Shown here piece after piece: positions 43,327 through 52,783 of a stretch of 64,000 nt of DNA. The stretch comes from Bacteroidota bacterium (GTDB taxonomy: Bacteria > Bacteroidota > Bacteroidia > Chitinophagales > Chitinophagaceae), in contig JAIUNV010000007.1 in NCBI GenBank assembly GCA_020161435.1, forward strand, positions 183,456 through 247,455. The letters are read 5' to 3'. The notes beneath the pieces were generated by a model. That model saw nothing but the letters and a program-made list of their open reading frames with translations. It was not told the DNA's origin and searched no databases. The position numbers were made by a program, and so were the translations under genes. The first letter of the stretch is position 1; each line of letters begins with the position of its first letter.

Positions 43327-44493
43327 ATGCAAATAGTAGAAGTGAATTCGCCGGCTTTGGCAAAAGCCTTTTTGTTGGTGGCGCCTAAATTGTATCAGCA
43401 AGACCCCAATTACATCCGCCCATTGGATAAAGATGTAGAAGAGGTTTTTGATGAAACAAAAAACAAGACATTTCGCTTTGGAAAAGTTTGCCGCTGGCTA
43501 CTGCAAAACGATGCCGGCGAACACATTGGCCGCATTGCAGCTTTTGTAAACAAACGCTACAAAAACAAAGGTGATACCCAACCCACTGGTGGCTTTGGTT
43601 TCTTTGATTGCATCAACAACCAGGCGGCCGCCAACCTGCTGCTCGATACTGCCAAAAACTGGTTGCAACAGCAGGGCATGGAAGCCATGGACGGACCTAT
43701 CAACTTTGGCGAAAGAGACAAATGGTGGGGCCTGCTGATTGAAGGTTTTGACCCGCCCTTGTATGGCATGAATTATAATGCACCATACTATAAAACACTG
43801 CTGGAAAATTACGGCTGCGAAGTTTTCTTTTACCAAAACTGCTGGGCCCGTGAAGTAAAGCCCCGCCTGCCAGAAAAGTTTTATGTAGCCCATAAAAAAA
43901 TTGAGGCCATGGGTGGTTTTGAAGCCCGTCGGGTGGATAAGAATAACCTGGAAAAAGCAGCGCAGGATTTTTGTATCGTTTACAACAAGGCCTGGGCACA
44001 GCACGAAGGCAACAAACAAATGGCACTGCCAGTGGCGGTTAAAATGTTTCAGAGCATGAAGCCCATTATGGACCCCGATTTGGTGTGGTTTGTGTACTAC
44101 CATAACGAGCCGGTAGCCATGTATGTGTGCCTGCCCGATCTTAACCAGGTGTTTAAGTTCCTGGATGGCAAGTTTGACTGGTGGGCCAAACTGAAGTTTG
44201 TGTACTACCGCTGGCGGGGTGTTATCAAAAACTTTACGGGCATCGTATTTGGCATAGTACCCGAGTGGCAGGGTTCCGGGGTAGATTATTTTATGATTGT
44301 GGAGGCCAGTAAAATATTACAGCATCCCCAAAAAGGGAAATACGACTACACCGAACTGCAATGGCAGGGCGATTTTAACCCCAAAATGAACAACATTTCC
44401 AAAAACCTTGGTTTTACGCTCAGCCGCCGCCTGGCTACCTACCGCTACCTGTTCGACAGAACCAAAGAGTTTAAGCGGCACCCTATTTTATAA
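43327..44493 (+). CDS. GNAT-superfamily hypothetical protein
   Basis: A 388-residue cytosolic protein common in Bacteroidota and usually annotated only as hypothetical or GNAT. Two GNAT-like halves can be suspected: one with HIGRIAAFVN and GFGFFDCINN, the other with PVAMYVCLPDLNQ and GIVPEWQGSGVDYFMIVEA, the latter resembling an acyl-CoA loop. PINFGERDKWWGLLI is a strong family word. Function is unknown; a peptidyl or lipid acyltransferase is possible. It begins 21 bases after the L,D-transpeptidase gene with its own promoter box. Confidence 0.85.
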   Translation: MQIVEVNSPALAKAFLLVAPKLYQQDPNYIRPLDKDVEEVFDETKNKTFRFGKVCRWLLQNDAGEHIGRIAAFVNKRYKNKGDTQPTGGFGFFDCINNQAAANLLLDTAKNWLQQQGMEAMDGPINFGERDKWWGLLIEGFDPPLYGMNYNAPYYKTLLENYGCEVFFYQNCWAREVKPRLPEKFYVAHKKIEAMGGFEARRVDKNNLEKAAQDFCIVYNKAWAQHEGNKQMALPVAVKMFQSMKPIMDPDLVWFVYYHNEPVAMYVCLPDLNQVFKFLDGKFDWWAKLKFVYYRWRGVIKNFTGIVFGIVPEWQGSGVDYFMIVEASKILQHPQKGKYDYTELQWQGDFNPKMNNISKNLGFTLSRRLATYRYLFDRTKEFKRHPIL

Positions 44494-44553
44494 GCGGGTT
44501 CACTTGTATGGCCGATTTATAAACAGGCCTTGCCGAAGCATGCGTCAACCTCC

Positions 44554-44561
44554 TACATTTG
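44554..44561 (+). promoter_or_regulatory. -7 box abutting the dnaX start
   Basis: TACATTTG exactly matches TAnnTTTG and ends six bases before the ATG at 44568, predicting a leaderless or nearly leaderless dnaX mRNA. Confidence 0.5.
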
Positions 44562-44567
44562 TGGGGC

Positions 44568-46424
44568 ATGGAAAAGTTTATTGTATCTGCCAGAAAATAC
44601 CGTCCCCAAACCTTTAGCTCGGTGGTGGGGCAGCAGCATATTACCACTACTTTAAAAAATTCTATCCGCAACAACACGCTGGCACATGCCTTCTTGTTTT
44701 GCGGTCCCAGGGGCGTGGGCAAAACCACCTGTGCCCGAATTTTGGCCAAAACCATCAACTGCGAAAACCTGCAAGACGACGGTGAGGCCTGCAATGAATG
44801 CCCCAGCTGTGTGTCGTTCAACAATGGCAGTTCGCTCAATATCCATGAGCTTGATGCGGCTAGCAACAACAGCGTAGATGATATCCGGGAGCTGGTAACA
44901 CAGGTTCGCTTTGCCCCGCAAGAAGGTAAATACAAGATTTACATCATCGATGAGGTGCACATGCTAAGTCAGGCGGCCTTCAACGCCTTTTTGAAAACGC
45001 TGGAAGAGCCACCTTCTTATGCCAAGTTCATTTTGGCCACCACCGAAAAGCACAAGATTCTGCCCACTATTTTGAGTCGTTGTCAAATCTTCGATTTCAA
45101 ACGCATTACCAATGCCGACACGGTAGAGCACCTGCAGGAAATTGCCGATAAAGAAAGCATCAATGCCGAGAAATCTGCGCTGCAACTCATTGCCCAAAAG
45201 AGTGAAGGTTGCATGAGGGATTCGCTGAGTATCCTCGATAAGATTGTGAGCTTTACCGATGGAAAACTCACGTATCAAAATACGCTGGAGCACCTCAACC
45301 TGCTCGATGAAGATTATTATTTCCAACTGCTGGATGCCGTAACCGGGCAAGATGTAACCACTGCATTGCTGCTCTTCGATCAAATCAACCGCAAAGGTTT
45401 TGAAGGCAACACGGTGCTCGAAGGTTTTGCAGAATTTATGCGCAACCTCATGGTAAGCCGCGACCCCAAAGCTGCAGCATTGCTGGATGTACTGGAAGGC
45501 ATGCAGGAACGCTATGCCAAAACCGCAGCCAGCTTGCCGCTCAGCTATTTGGTGAGTGCCCTCAATGTAATTAGTCAGGCCTCTATGCAATTCCGCGACG
45601 TGCACAACAAACGCCTGCATGTAGAACTTTGCCTCATCAAGCTTTGCTATTTGCAGCAAGCACTGGAACTGGTGGCGGATTCTTCGGGCCATGTGGTAAA
45701 AAAATCAAAAGTGTCGGCGCCGGTGGCAGTAAAAACAAAGCCCGTTGCCCCCATTTTTAAAACAGCACCCGCTGCCGGCGAAGCCCGGTTGGATATAGAA
45801 ACGCCCAAGCCGCAGGCTCCCGTGGCGCCGGTACAAAAAGCGGCGGTTCCTCCCGTGGCTGTAGCACCGGCTCCGGTTACTGCAGCACCCCTGCAGGAAG
45901 TCGTACCTGTACCTCCCAAACCCATGCCCACAGCTATGCCTGCTGCTGCAGTAAAACCTGCCGGCGGCAAAACATCATTGCTGGACAAACTGAAACAGCA
46001 GGTACAGCAAAATGGTGGCAAAGCCGTGGTGGAAGCCCGCATGCCGGTGCTGGAAGAGGTACAGCAACTCTGGGATGCCCATGCCATTAAAGTAAAAGAA
46101 ATGCAGAAGCACAGCACCGTTACCAACATGCAGTTGGCTACGCTGGCCGTGCAAGACGATACCGTTATTATCACCAGTGAAACGGTTTTCGGTGCCAAAA
46201 TGCTGGAGCAGGAAGCCACTGATTTAACAGAGGCTTTCCGTCAGCATTTTCACAATGTGTCCATCAAGGTAAAAATTGAAGTGAACGAGGACGAGGCTTC
46301 CAAACAGCCGAAAGTGCTGGAGCCACGCTACCTCAATACGGCCGAACGCTACAAACTGATGGTAGATCATTACCCGCTGGTAAAAGAATTGAAAGAACGG
46401 TTGAAGCTGGATCTGGGTTTCTAA
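44568..46424 (+). CDS. dnaX: DNA polymerase III subunit gamma/tau
   Basis: A 618-residue clamp-loader ATPase subunit. Walker A is CGPRGVGKTTCARIL near residues 45-60, a zinc module CNECPSC follows, Walker B contains IYIIDEVHML, and the SRC sensor region is ILSRCQIFDFKRI. Domains II and III end near 370; then comes an Ala/Pro-rich flexible linker (about 375-480) and a tau-like C-terminal domain. No programmed-frameshift heptamer of the A6G type was seen, so a separate gamma form is not predicted. It starts at ATG 44568, not the TTG at 44559. Confidence 0.95.
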   Translation: MEKFIVSARKYRPQTFSSVVGQQHITTTLKNSIRNNTLAHAFLFCGPRGVGKTTCARILAKTINCENLQDDGEACNECPSCVSFNNGSSLNIHELDAASNNSVDDIRELVTQVRFAPQEGKYKIYIIDEVHMLSQAAFNAFLKTLEEPPSYAKFILATTEKHKILPTILSRCQIFDFKRITNADTVEHLQEIADKESINAEKSALQLIAQKSEGCMRDSLSILDKIVSFTDGKLTYQNTLEHLNLLDEDYYFQLLDAVTGQDVTTALLLFDQINRKGFEGNTVLEGFAEFMRNLMVSRDPKAAALLDVLEGMQERYAKTAASLPLSYLVSALNVISQASMQFRDVHNKRLHVELCLIKLCYLQQALELVADSSGHVVKKSKVSAPVAVKTKPVAPIFKTAPAAGEARLDIETPKPQAPVAPVQKAAVPPVAVAPAPVTAAPLQEVVPVPPKPMPTAMPAAAVKPAGGKTSLLDKLKQQVQQNGGKAVVEARMPVLEEVQQLWDAHAIKVKEMQKHSTVTNMQLATLAVQDDTVIITSETVFGAKMLEQEATDLTEAFRQHFHNVSIKVKIEVNEDEASKQPKVLEPRYLNTAERYKLMVDHYPLVKELKERLKLDLGF

Positions 46425-46605
46425 GAAATAAGCTACTGCAGCGGTTAAATGCAATCATTTTCCACTGTAGTTTTCTCATGGAGTGGTGGGCATTAGCCCA
46501 TTGAAGCCATACAATTTGTAAAGAAGCCGCAACAATCGACACTGCAGGTTGGGGGGTAAGTCATTTTCCCCGAAATTCGCAACTCCAAAAAGCAAGCAAT
46601 CTATT

Positions 46606-48267
46606 ATGGCCGAAGTAATAAAGATGCCCCGACTGAGCGATACCATGACAGAAGGTGTAATTGCCGCCTGGCACAAAAAGGTAGGCGATGCCGTGAAAAA
46701 AGGGGATTTGTTGGCAGAAATCGAAACCGATAAAGCCACCATGGAACTGGAAAGTTATCAGGAAGGCACCCTGCTGCACCTCGGCACTGCTGCCGGTGGC
46801 AAGCTGCAGGTAGACGACCTGCTGGTAGTGCTGGGTACGCCCGGCGAAGATATTTCGGCCCTGCTGGCTGGCGGCGCTGCTCCTGCACCCGCTGCGGCTC
46901 CCGTGGCTGAAGCACCCGCTGCTGCTCCTGCCGCTGCGGCTTCATCTCTCGATTTGGCCAGCATTGAAGAAGTGGTGCTCATGCCCCGCCTCAGCGATAC
47001 CATGACCGAAGGGGTGATTGCCAACTGGGTAAAAAAAGTAGGCGAGACTGTAAGCAAAGGCGATGTACTTGCAGAAATAGAAACCGACAAAGCCACCATG
47101 GAGCTCGAAAGCTACAAGAATGGTGTGCTCCTGTACCAAGGTGCTGCTGCCGGCGAAAAAATTCAGGTAAATGATTTGCTCTGCATCATTGGCCCAGCCG
47201 ATTTTAAAATTGATGAGATTGTAGCCGCCGCCAAAGCCGGAGCTGGTGCTGCACCTGCTGCCCCCAAGGCTGAAGCTGCTGCGCCAACTGCTGCCCCCGC
47301 TCCGGCTGCCGCTGCGCCTGTTGTTGCTGCTCCCGAAGTGGTAAACACCGGCCGTATTTTAGCCAGCCCGCTTGCCAAAAAACTTGCTGCCGATAAAGGC
47401 ATCGACCTGCGGTATGTAAAAGGCAGTGGCGACCATGGTCGTATCATTAAGCAAGACGTAGACAACTATACGCCAACAGCTGCACCTGTGGCCAGTGCGC
47501 CTGCCGCTGCTGCACCTGCGCCTGCTCCGGCGGCTGCTGCACCAGCTGCCACCGTTGCGCCATTTGTACCGGGTGGTGCCGGCGAAGGCTACAGCGATAC
47601 CGCCAACAGCCAAATGCGCAAAGTGATTGCCAAGCGCCTCAGCGAAAGCAAATTCACAGCACCGCATTTCTATCTCAAGATGGAAATCAACATGGACAAT
47701 GCCATGGCGGCCCGCATCAAGCTCAACGAAATCAGCCCTGCCAAAATCAGCTTCAATGACATGGTCATTAAAGCATCGGCCATGGCGCTGAAAAAACATC
47801 CTGCCGTAAACAGCAGCTGGATGGGCGATTTCATCCGTACTTACGAGCATGTGCACATTGGTATGGCCGTGGCCATTCCTGATGGATTAATTGTGCCGGT
47901 GATTCGTTTTGCCGACCAAAAAACCTTGAGCCAAATTGCCGCCGAAGCCAAAGAACTGGGTGGCAAAGCCAAAGGCAAAAAGTTGCAACCGAATGAGTTT
48001 ACAGGTAACACCTTTACCATCAGCAACCTGGGTATGATGGATATTGATGAATTTACTGCCATTGTAAACCCGCCAGATAGCTGCATTTTGGCAGTAGGCA
48101 AAATCAAAGAAGAAGTGTACCGCAACGAGAAAGGTGAATTTGCTGTTCGCAACATCATGAAGCTGACGCTGAGCTGCGACCACCGCAGTGTGGATGGTGC
48201 TGTTGGTGCCGCCTTCTTGCAAACGCTGAAAGCCTATCTCGAAAATCCTGTAACCATGCTGGTATAA
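46606..48267 (+). CDS. Pyruvate dehydrogenase E2, dihydrolipoamide acetyltransferase
   Basis: A 553-residue E2 component that passes acetyl groups from lipoate to CoA. Two lipoyl domains are present, with lipoylated lysines K43 and K162 in the identical motif EIETDKATMELES. Ala/Pro-rich linkers separate them from a peripheral-subunit binding domain (RILASPLAKKLAADKGIDL) and the catalytic domain ending in CDHRSVDGAVGAAFL with the catalytic His and Asp. The 'PRLSDTMTEG' start of each lipoyl domain favours pyruvate rather than 2-oxoglutarate dehydrogenase. E1 and E3 genes are not adjacent. A terminator follows. Confidence 0.93.
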   Translation: MAEVIKMPRLSDTMTEGVIAAWHKKVGDAVKKGDLLAEIETDKATMELESYQEGTLLHLGTAAGGKLQVDDLLVVLGTPGEDISALLAGGAAPAPAAAPVAEAPAAAPAAAASSLDLASIEEVVLMPRLSDTMTEGVIANWVKKVGETVSKGDVLAEIETDKATMELESYKNGVLLYQGAAAGEKIQVNDLLCIIGPADFKIDEIVAAAKAGAGAAPAAPKAEAAAPTAAPAPAAAAPVVAAPEVVNTGRILASPLAKKLAADKGIDLRYVKGSGDHGRIIKQDVDNYTPTAAPVASAPAAAAPAPAPAAAAPAATVAPFVPGGAGEGYSDTANSQMRKVIAKRLSESKFTAPHFYLKMEINMDNAMAARIKLNEISPAKISFNDMVIKASAMALKKHPAVNSSWMGDFIRTYEHVHIGMAVAIPDGLIVPVIRFADQKTLSQIAAEAKELGGKAKGKKLQPNEFTGNTFTISNLGMMDIDEFTAIVNPPDSCILAVGKIKEEVYRNEKGEFAVRNIMKLTLSCDHRSVDGAVGAAFLQTLKAYLENPVTMLV

Positions 48268-48286
48268 CTACCGGCTTTGTATAACG

Positions 48287-48317
48287 AAATCCCGCTGCCA
48301 CACAGCGGGATTTTTTT
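48287..48317 (+). terminator. Intrinsic terminator after E2 gene
   Basis: AAATCCCGCTG...CAGCGGGATTTTTTT forms a stem of about nine base pairs with a five-base loop and a T7 tail, 20 bases after the stop. Confidence 0.9.
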
Positions 48318-48416
48318 ATGCCCTTAAAAAAAGGATCTGTGAGTAATCCATGTTTGTAGCCGATATGGCGGCGTTGTAACATTGAAGCTGAATCGGTACT
48401 AAAACGGGGTATCATT

Positions 48417-48983
48417 ATGGGAAAGAAAATATTTTTCGGCGCAGCTTTTTTGTGTTTGTACTTGATGCTTGGCTGTAATGCAGGCTACACGCAAACTGTC
48501 ACTAATATTGGCTTACAGCGGCATCAGATTGCCAACAGCGGCTGTGCGGCACTTTTTCCAAAAGCGCCTACAGGTATTGAAAGCGGATTGGATGTTGATA
48601 GTAATAAAGTTTTTACCGCCAGGGCAGAAACCATCATCAACAAAGAAACCTACGTGTATAGTGTGCAGGTAATTCAGCTAAGAAATCCTGATGCGGTGGT
48701 GGATGATTACGACCAACTTACTCAATACCTCGATTACATCAAAAGCACCCTCAATATTGCTGATGAAGAAGGCTACAAAAAAGTAAATGGATTGGTAAGA
48801 GGTAAACTCGCCAAAGCCATCAGCGATAGCTGGAGCGATCATACCGGATTAGATATGAAAGTAATGGGTTGGATACAAGGCCGGACCATGGCAGTTCTGT
48901 ATGTAATGGGTAAAGGACCATTGCCGGCGCAGCTTTCTATCAATCAGTTTCTCAATGGATTTCAGTTTCCGGCTACTTTTTAA
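48417..48983 (+). CDS. Secreted hypothetical protein
   Basis: A 188-residue protein with an N-terminal signal (FFGAAFLCLYLMLGCNAG), possibly a lipoprotein at Cys20. The mature part is a mixed alpha/beta domain; features include VYSVQVIQLRNPDAVVDDYD and a repeated pattern of small hydrophobic strands toward FQFPATF. No family was recognised. It stands alone between two terminators, so it is a single-gene transcription unit. Confidence 0.7.
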   Translation: MGKKIFFGAAFLCLYLMLGCNAGYTQTVTNIGLQRHQIANSGCAALFPKAPTGIESGLDVDSNKVFTARAETIINKETYVYSVQVIQLRNPDAVVDDYDQLTQYLDYIKSTLNIADEEGYKKVNGLVRGKLAKAISDSWSDHTGLDMKVMGWIQGRTMAVLYVMGKGPLPAQLSINQFLNGFQFPATF

Positions 48984-49316
48984 GCACCACCAAATTTGTA
49001 ACATGAAGAAAGGAGCCGATGAGGGCTCCTTTCTTGTTGGGAGTAAGGGTTTGAGGGTATTAACTCAACGTACTAACCGCCGTACATGACTATAAGCGGT
49101 TTCTGTTCTCATGGAAAAAATATTAAAAGCTATTGCTGTTTTGTTCATTATTTCTGTGTAGTAAAGTTACGACAGGGATATATTAACCCATCCTTTACCT
49201 CCTATATTTTCGACGAATCGGTGGGTGGCGTTCAGAAAAAAATAATTCATCTTCATAGGGGGTTCTACATTTTTTTGTGTCTACATCTTGCTACCTATTC
49301 TGTAAACCCATCCAGC
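48984..49316. other. 333-base intergenic region
   Basis: Apart from a terminator at 49006-49036 nothing was recognised. A reading frame extends upstream from the methyltransferase to 49086 but those codons lack family similarity and run through AT-rich sequence. Confidence 0.5.
49006..49036 (+). terminator. Intrinsic terminator
   Basis: AAGAAAGGAGCC and GGGCTCCTTTCTT pair over about eleven bases around GATGA, 22 bases after the secreted-protein stop; the downstream arm supplies the T-rich tail. Confidence 0.75.
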
Positions 49317-49919
49317 ATGTCTGTCGATTTTTGGAACCAACGATACGCCGAGCAGCCATTTGCCTATGGCGAGCAGCCCAATCATTTCTTTGCTACACAG
49401 TTGTCAAAGTGGCCGGTTGGTAGTTTGTTGCTGCCTGCGGAAGGAGAAGGCCGGAATGCTGTGTTTGCGGCAACGATTGGCTGGCAGGTTACAGCGTTCG
49501 ATCAAAGTGAGGCAGGATGCCAAAAATGTAAACAACTTGCTGCGCAACATGCGGTAACTGTAAATGTTCAGGTGGCCGATGCTGCAGCTTTTGACTACGG
49601 TGAAAACCGCTACGACGCCATTGCACTCATCTTTACGCATTTTCCATCGGCACTTCGCCAGCAGGTGCACAGGCAAGTGGTAAAAGCACTGAAACCCGGC
49701 GGCATATTGCTGTTGGAAGCATTTACTCCAGCACAACTGCACTACAGCAGCGGTGGACCAAAAGAGCTGCCCATGTTGTACACAGCTGCTATGCTGCATC
49801 AGGAGTTTCATGCATTATCCATTCAGTATTGCGAAGAAATAAATACAACGCTGGATGAAGGTCCTTATCATCAGGGCACAGCTGCTGTGGTGCGGCTGAT
49901 TGCACAAAAACCCATGTAA
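49317..49919 (+). CDS. SAM-dependent methyltransferase
   Basis: A 200-residue class I methyltransferase of the TehB-like/thiopurine-type group. Motif I is VGSLLLPAEGEGRNAVFAA, motif II is VTAFDQSEAGC, motif IV is YDAIALIFTHFP, and a substrate lid LKPGGILLLEAFTP follows. The N-terminus FWNQRYAEQPFAYGEQPN is typical of the group, which fixes the start at ATG 49317. Substrate is unknown; relatives methylate tellurite, selenite or small thiols. A terminator follows directly. Confidence 0.88.
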   Translation: MSVDFWNQRYAEQPFAYGEQPNHFFATQLSKWPVGSLLLPAEGEGRNAVFAATIGWQVTAFDQSEAGCQKCKQLAAQHAVTVNVQVADAAAFDYGENRYDAIALIFTHFPSALRQQVHRQVVKALKPGGILLLEAFTPAQLHYSSGGPKELPMLYTAAMLHQEFHALSIQYCEEINTTLDEGPYHQGTAAVVRLIAQKPM

Positions 49920-49923
49920 ACTG

Positions 49924-49948
49924 CGGGCCTGTATTGGCCCGTTCTTTT
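49924..49948 (+). terminator. Intrinsic terminator
   Basis: CGGGCC and GGCCCG pair around TGTATT, followed by TTCTTTT, a few bases after the methyltransferase stop. Confidence 0.75.
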
Positions 49949-49986
49949 CACGGATGTTATACATTTAACCAGTTTATTTATTGCTT

Positions 49987-52641
49987 ATGAAACGATTATT
50001 GCTGCTTGCTATGGCTGCTTCCTTTTTTGCTTGCAAAAGCACTCCGGATAATGTGTTGTATCAGTCGGATGAGTTTACCGTGTACACCGATAAAGTAGTA
50101 CAGGGTAATTACGAAGCCACAGTAGTTTCGCCTACAGAAATTCGTTCCAACTATGTGAGTGCTGCCAGCCAGCAGTTTAGTCGTTTGGTAAAATTTAAAG
50201 TGAGCATCAATGAAAAAGACAATGAGATGCTGCCGGGTCAGGACCATTGGGTGCTGATTGGTGATGAACATACATCAGACATCAAAACATTCGGGCAAAA
50301 TGATGGCGCTGTACCGGCAAAAGATCCGGGCTTTTTACCTCCCAACTACGAGTATACATTTCGCATCAATATGGCACCGGTGCTGCGTCAATTTGCGGCA
50401 CAAGGGTATTTTGAAGCATTTGATGGCAGTAAGGTAGCAAAGGCCGATTTCAAAGGATTTTATTTGGCCGGAGGAAGCGAGCCACTTACTTGGGATTTTG
50501 TGAATCTCGATGAACAGGGATTGAAACTGACGGACGAAGACAACGATTCTGTGTATAGCATCAAACTCAAACTCAATCCGCTCAACCCCGAAGACACCGC
50601 TGCTAAAACATGGAAGCTCACAAATGACCTTTCCGCAAAGCCTTCTTACTCGTCGGAACAGCCCATTGTTGATGCCTTGTTCAACCTGAGTTTGGAAGAA
50701 TCACTCAAGAATATTGAACCCGATACTACGTTCAGAACGGGTGCCAAATGGGGTGGTGTATGGACCCGTGACATCAGCTACAGCATTTTGTTGGCCTTTG
50801 CTTACCACGAACCAGAAGTAGCCAAGCACAGCCTCATGAAAAAAGTGAAGCGGCGTCGTATTATACAAGATACCGGTAGCGGTGGTGCATGGCCGGTCAG
50901 CAGTGACCGTACCACCTGGGCACTGGCAGCATGGGAAATATACAAAGCCACCGGCGATACTGCATGGCTGCGCAATGCGTATGAAATCATCAACAATAGC
51001 TTGCAAGATGATGCCAAAGTGGTTGGACTTACCACATCGGGCATGTACAGTGGCGAGTCGTCTTTTCTCGATTGGCGGGAGCAAACCTATCCCCGCTGGA
51101 TGGATAACAAAGACATTTATATGAGTGAAAACCTCGGCACCAACGCCGTGCATTTTCAAGTGCACAACATCTTGAGTTTGATGGCGAAAGAACTGGGTAT
51201 GGATGCCGGCAATCATGCAGCGACTGCACTTAATATTCGTACAGGTATTAATAACGTACTCTGGATGGCAGACAAAGGCTATTACGCCCAATACAGCTAC
51301 GGCCGTGCATACGCCAATGTGTCGCCACGATTTGAAGCATTGGGTGAAGCACTTGCAGTATTGTTTGATGTAGCAGATAAAGAGAAAGCAAAAAGCATCA
51401 TTGCCAAATCGCCAATCACACCTTATGGTGTTACTTGTATCTATCCTCAAATCCCTAATATTCCACCTTATCACAACAATGGTATTTGGCCTTTTGTACA
51501 ATCGTTTTGGAATTTGGCGGCAGCCAAAGCCGGCAACGAGCAAGCGTTATCGCATGGCCTCGCAGCTATTTATCGTGCAGGTGCTTTGTTCCTCACCAAC
51601 TACGAAAACTTTGTAGCCGAAACTGGTGACTATGCAGGAACAGAAATCAACAGCGACCGCATGTTGTGGAGTATGGCTGGTAATCTGGCGATGGTGCACC
51701 GGGTGTTTATGGGCATTCAATTAGAGGCCAATGGCATTCGTTTTCAGCCGGCAGTGCCTACTGCATACCAAGGCAGCAAAACGCTGCGCAATTTCAAATA
51801 CCGCAATGCCATGCTCGATATAACGGTCAATGGCACGGGCAATGTGATTGAATCCATTACACTGGATGGAAAACCATTGGCAAATGCATTTTTGGCAGGT
51901 AATACCATTGGCAAACATCAGGTGGTCATCAACATGAACAATCAGTCTTTTGACAAGGATGGTATCAACATGCAGACGGTACATTTCAGCCTGCCCGATC
52001 CACAAGTAACATTGAATGGCAACCAACTCAGCTGGAAGGCCATTAACGGTGCCCGTAAGTATTGGGTGTATAAAAATGGGGCTGTTATCAGCAAGCAAGC
52101 CGATCCGGGTTTTGTGATTACAGATACTAATCTTGCTGAATACAAAGTGAGTGCTGTTGATGGAAAAGGCTATGAATCATTTACCTGCGAACCTGTATTG
52201 TACGGCCGTCAACAGCAGCAACTACAGGTAGAACTGGAACAGTTTGCTGCACCATCTTCTTTGCCATATTCTGGTTTTACAGGCAAGGGTTTTGTAGCCA
52301 TCAGCAATACTGAAAACACAGTATTGAACATCACTGTTCAAGTACCAGTTGCTGGTCGTTACTTGATTGACTTTCGATATGCCAATGGCAGTGGCCCATG
52401 GAATACGGATAACAAATGTGCCATCCGCAGTTTGTATGTAAATACGCACTATGCAGGCAGCTTTGTGTTTCCGCAACGGGGCAAAGATGAATGGAGCGAA
52501 TGGGGCTACAGCAATGCACGGTACGTGAATTTGAATGCCGGCACTAACAACCTGCAACTCAAGCTGGAGTCATGGAACATCAACATGAATGTAGATGTGA
52601 ACACGGCAATGCTGGATGCCTTACGATTGGTGAAGATGTAA
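49987..52641 (+). CDS. Glycosidase lipoprotein, six-hairpin fold with C-terminal CBM-like domain
   Basis: An 884-residue lipoprotein (signal LLLLAMAASFFAC). Residues about 20-215 form a beta-sandwich; about 220-610 an (alpha/alpha)6 barrel of the GH63/GH37-like or glycogen-debranching type, with GVWTRDISYSILLAFAY, TWALAAWEIYKATGD and NNGIWPFVQSFWNLAAA as recognisable stretches; then a small beta domain, a fibronectin-like segment (about 660-740) and a C-terminal CBM6/35-like jellyroll (RYLIDFRYANGSGPW). It is expected to hydrolyse an alpha-glucan or related oligosaccharide at the cell surface or in the periplasm. Exact GH family and substrate are uncertain. ATG 49987 is used. Confidence 0.82.
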   Translation: MKRLLLLAMAASFFACKSTPDNVLYQSDEFTVYTDKVVQGNYEATVVSPTEIRSNYVSAASQQFSRLVKFKVSINEKDNEMLPGQDHWVLIGDEHTSDIKTFGQNDGAVPAKDPGFLPPNYEYTFRINMAPVLRQFAAQGYFEAFDGSKVAKADFKGFYLAGGSEPLTWDFVNLDEQGLKLTDEDNDSVYSIKLKLNPLNPEDTAAKTWKLTNDLSAKPSYSSEQPIVDALFNLSLEESLKNIEPDTTFRTGAKWGGVWTRDISYSILLAFAYHEPEVAKHSLMKKVKRRRIIQDTGSGGAWPVSSDRTTWALAAWEIYKATGDTAWLRNAYEIINNSLQDDAKVVGLTTSGMYSGESSFLDWREQTYPRWMDNKDIYMSENLGTNAVHFQVHNILSLMAKELGMDAGNHAATALNIRTGINNVLWMADKGYYAQYSYGRAYANVSPRFEALGEALAVLFDVADKEKAKSIIAKSPITPYGVTCIYPQIPNIPPYHNNGIWPFVQSFWNLAAAKAGNEQALSHGLAAIYRAGALFLTNYENFVAETGDYAGTEINSDRMLWSMAGNLAMVHRVFMGIQLEANGIRFQPAVPTAYQGSKTLRNFKYRNAMLDITVNGTGNVIESITLDGKPLANAFLAGNTIGKHQVVINMNNQSFDKDGINMQTVHFSLPDPQVTLNGNQLSWKAINGARKYWVYKNGAVISKQADPGFVITDTNLAEYKVSAVDGKGYESFTCEPVLYGRQQQQLQVELEQFAAPSSLPYSGFTGKGFVAISNTENTVLNITVQVPVAGRYLIDFRYANGSGPWNTDNKCAIRSLYVNTHYAGSFVFPQRGKDEWSEWGYSNARYVNLNAGTNNLQLKLESWNINMNVDVNTAMLDALRLVKM

Positions 52642-52699
52642 GGTTTAAATTTGGTTTTGCCACAGATGCGCAGATTAAATGGATATGAGTACCGGCTTT

Positions 52700-52723
52700 G
52701 TCACAGGCCAGGAGGCCAGCGAC
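52700..52723. repeat. Palindromic repeat, GTCGCAGGCC family, copy 3
   Basis: Arms GTCACAGGCC and GGCCAGCGAC (diverged by two bases) flank AGGA; located just before the bidirectional terminator. Confidence 0.55.
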
Positions 52724-52732
52724 AGCTGCAAT

Positions 52733-52765
52733 AAAAAAGCGACCAACATTTGTTGGTCGCTTTTT
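52733..52765. terminator. Bidirectional terminator between convergent genes
   Basis: A perfect stem GCGACCAACA/TGTTGGTCGC with a two-base loop is flanked by A6 and T5, so it works on both strands for the glycosidase gene and fumC. Confidence 0.9.
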
Positions 52766-52783
52766 GCTTTTCTATGTATCAGG

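Noticed and set aside
44568..46424. Programmed frameshift in dnaX giving a gamma form
   Set aside because: I found no A6G-type slippery heptamer with a following hairpin near the expected place.
49086..49316. Longer N-terminus for the methyltransferase
   Set aside because: The upstream codons contain many Cys, Phe and Tyr without family similarity, whereas ATG 49317 matches the family start.
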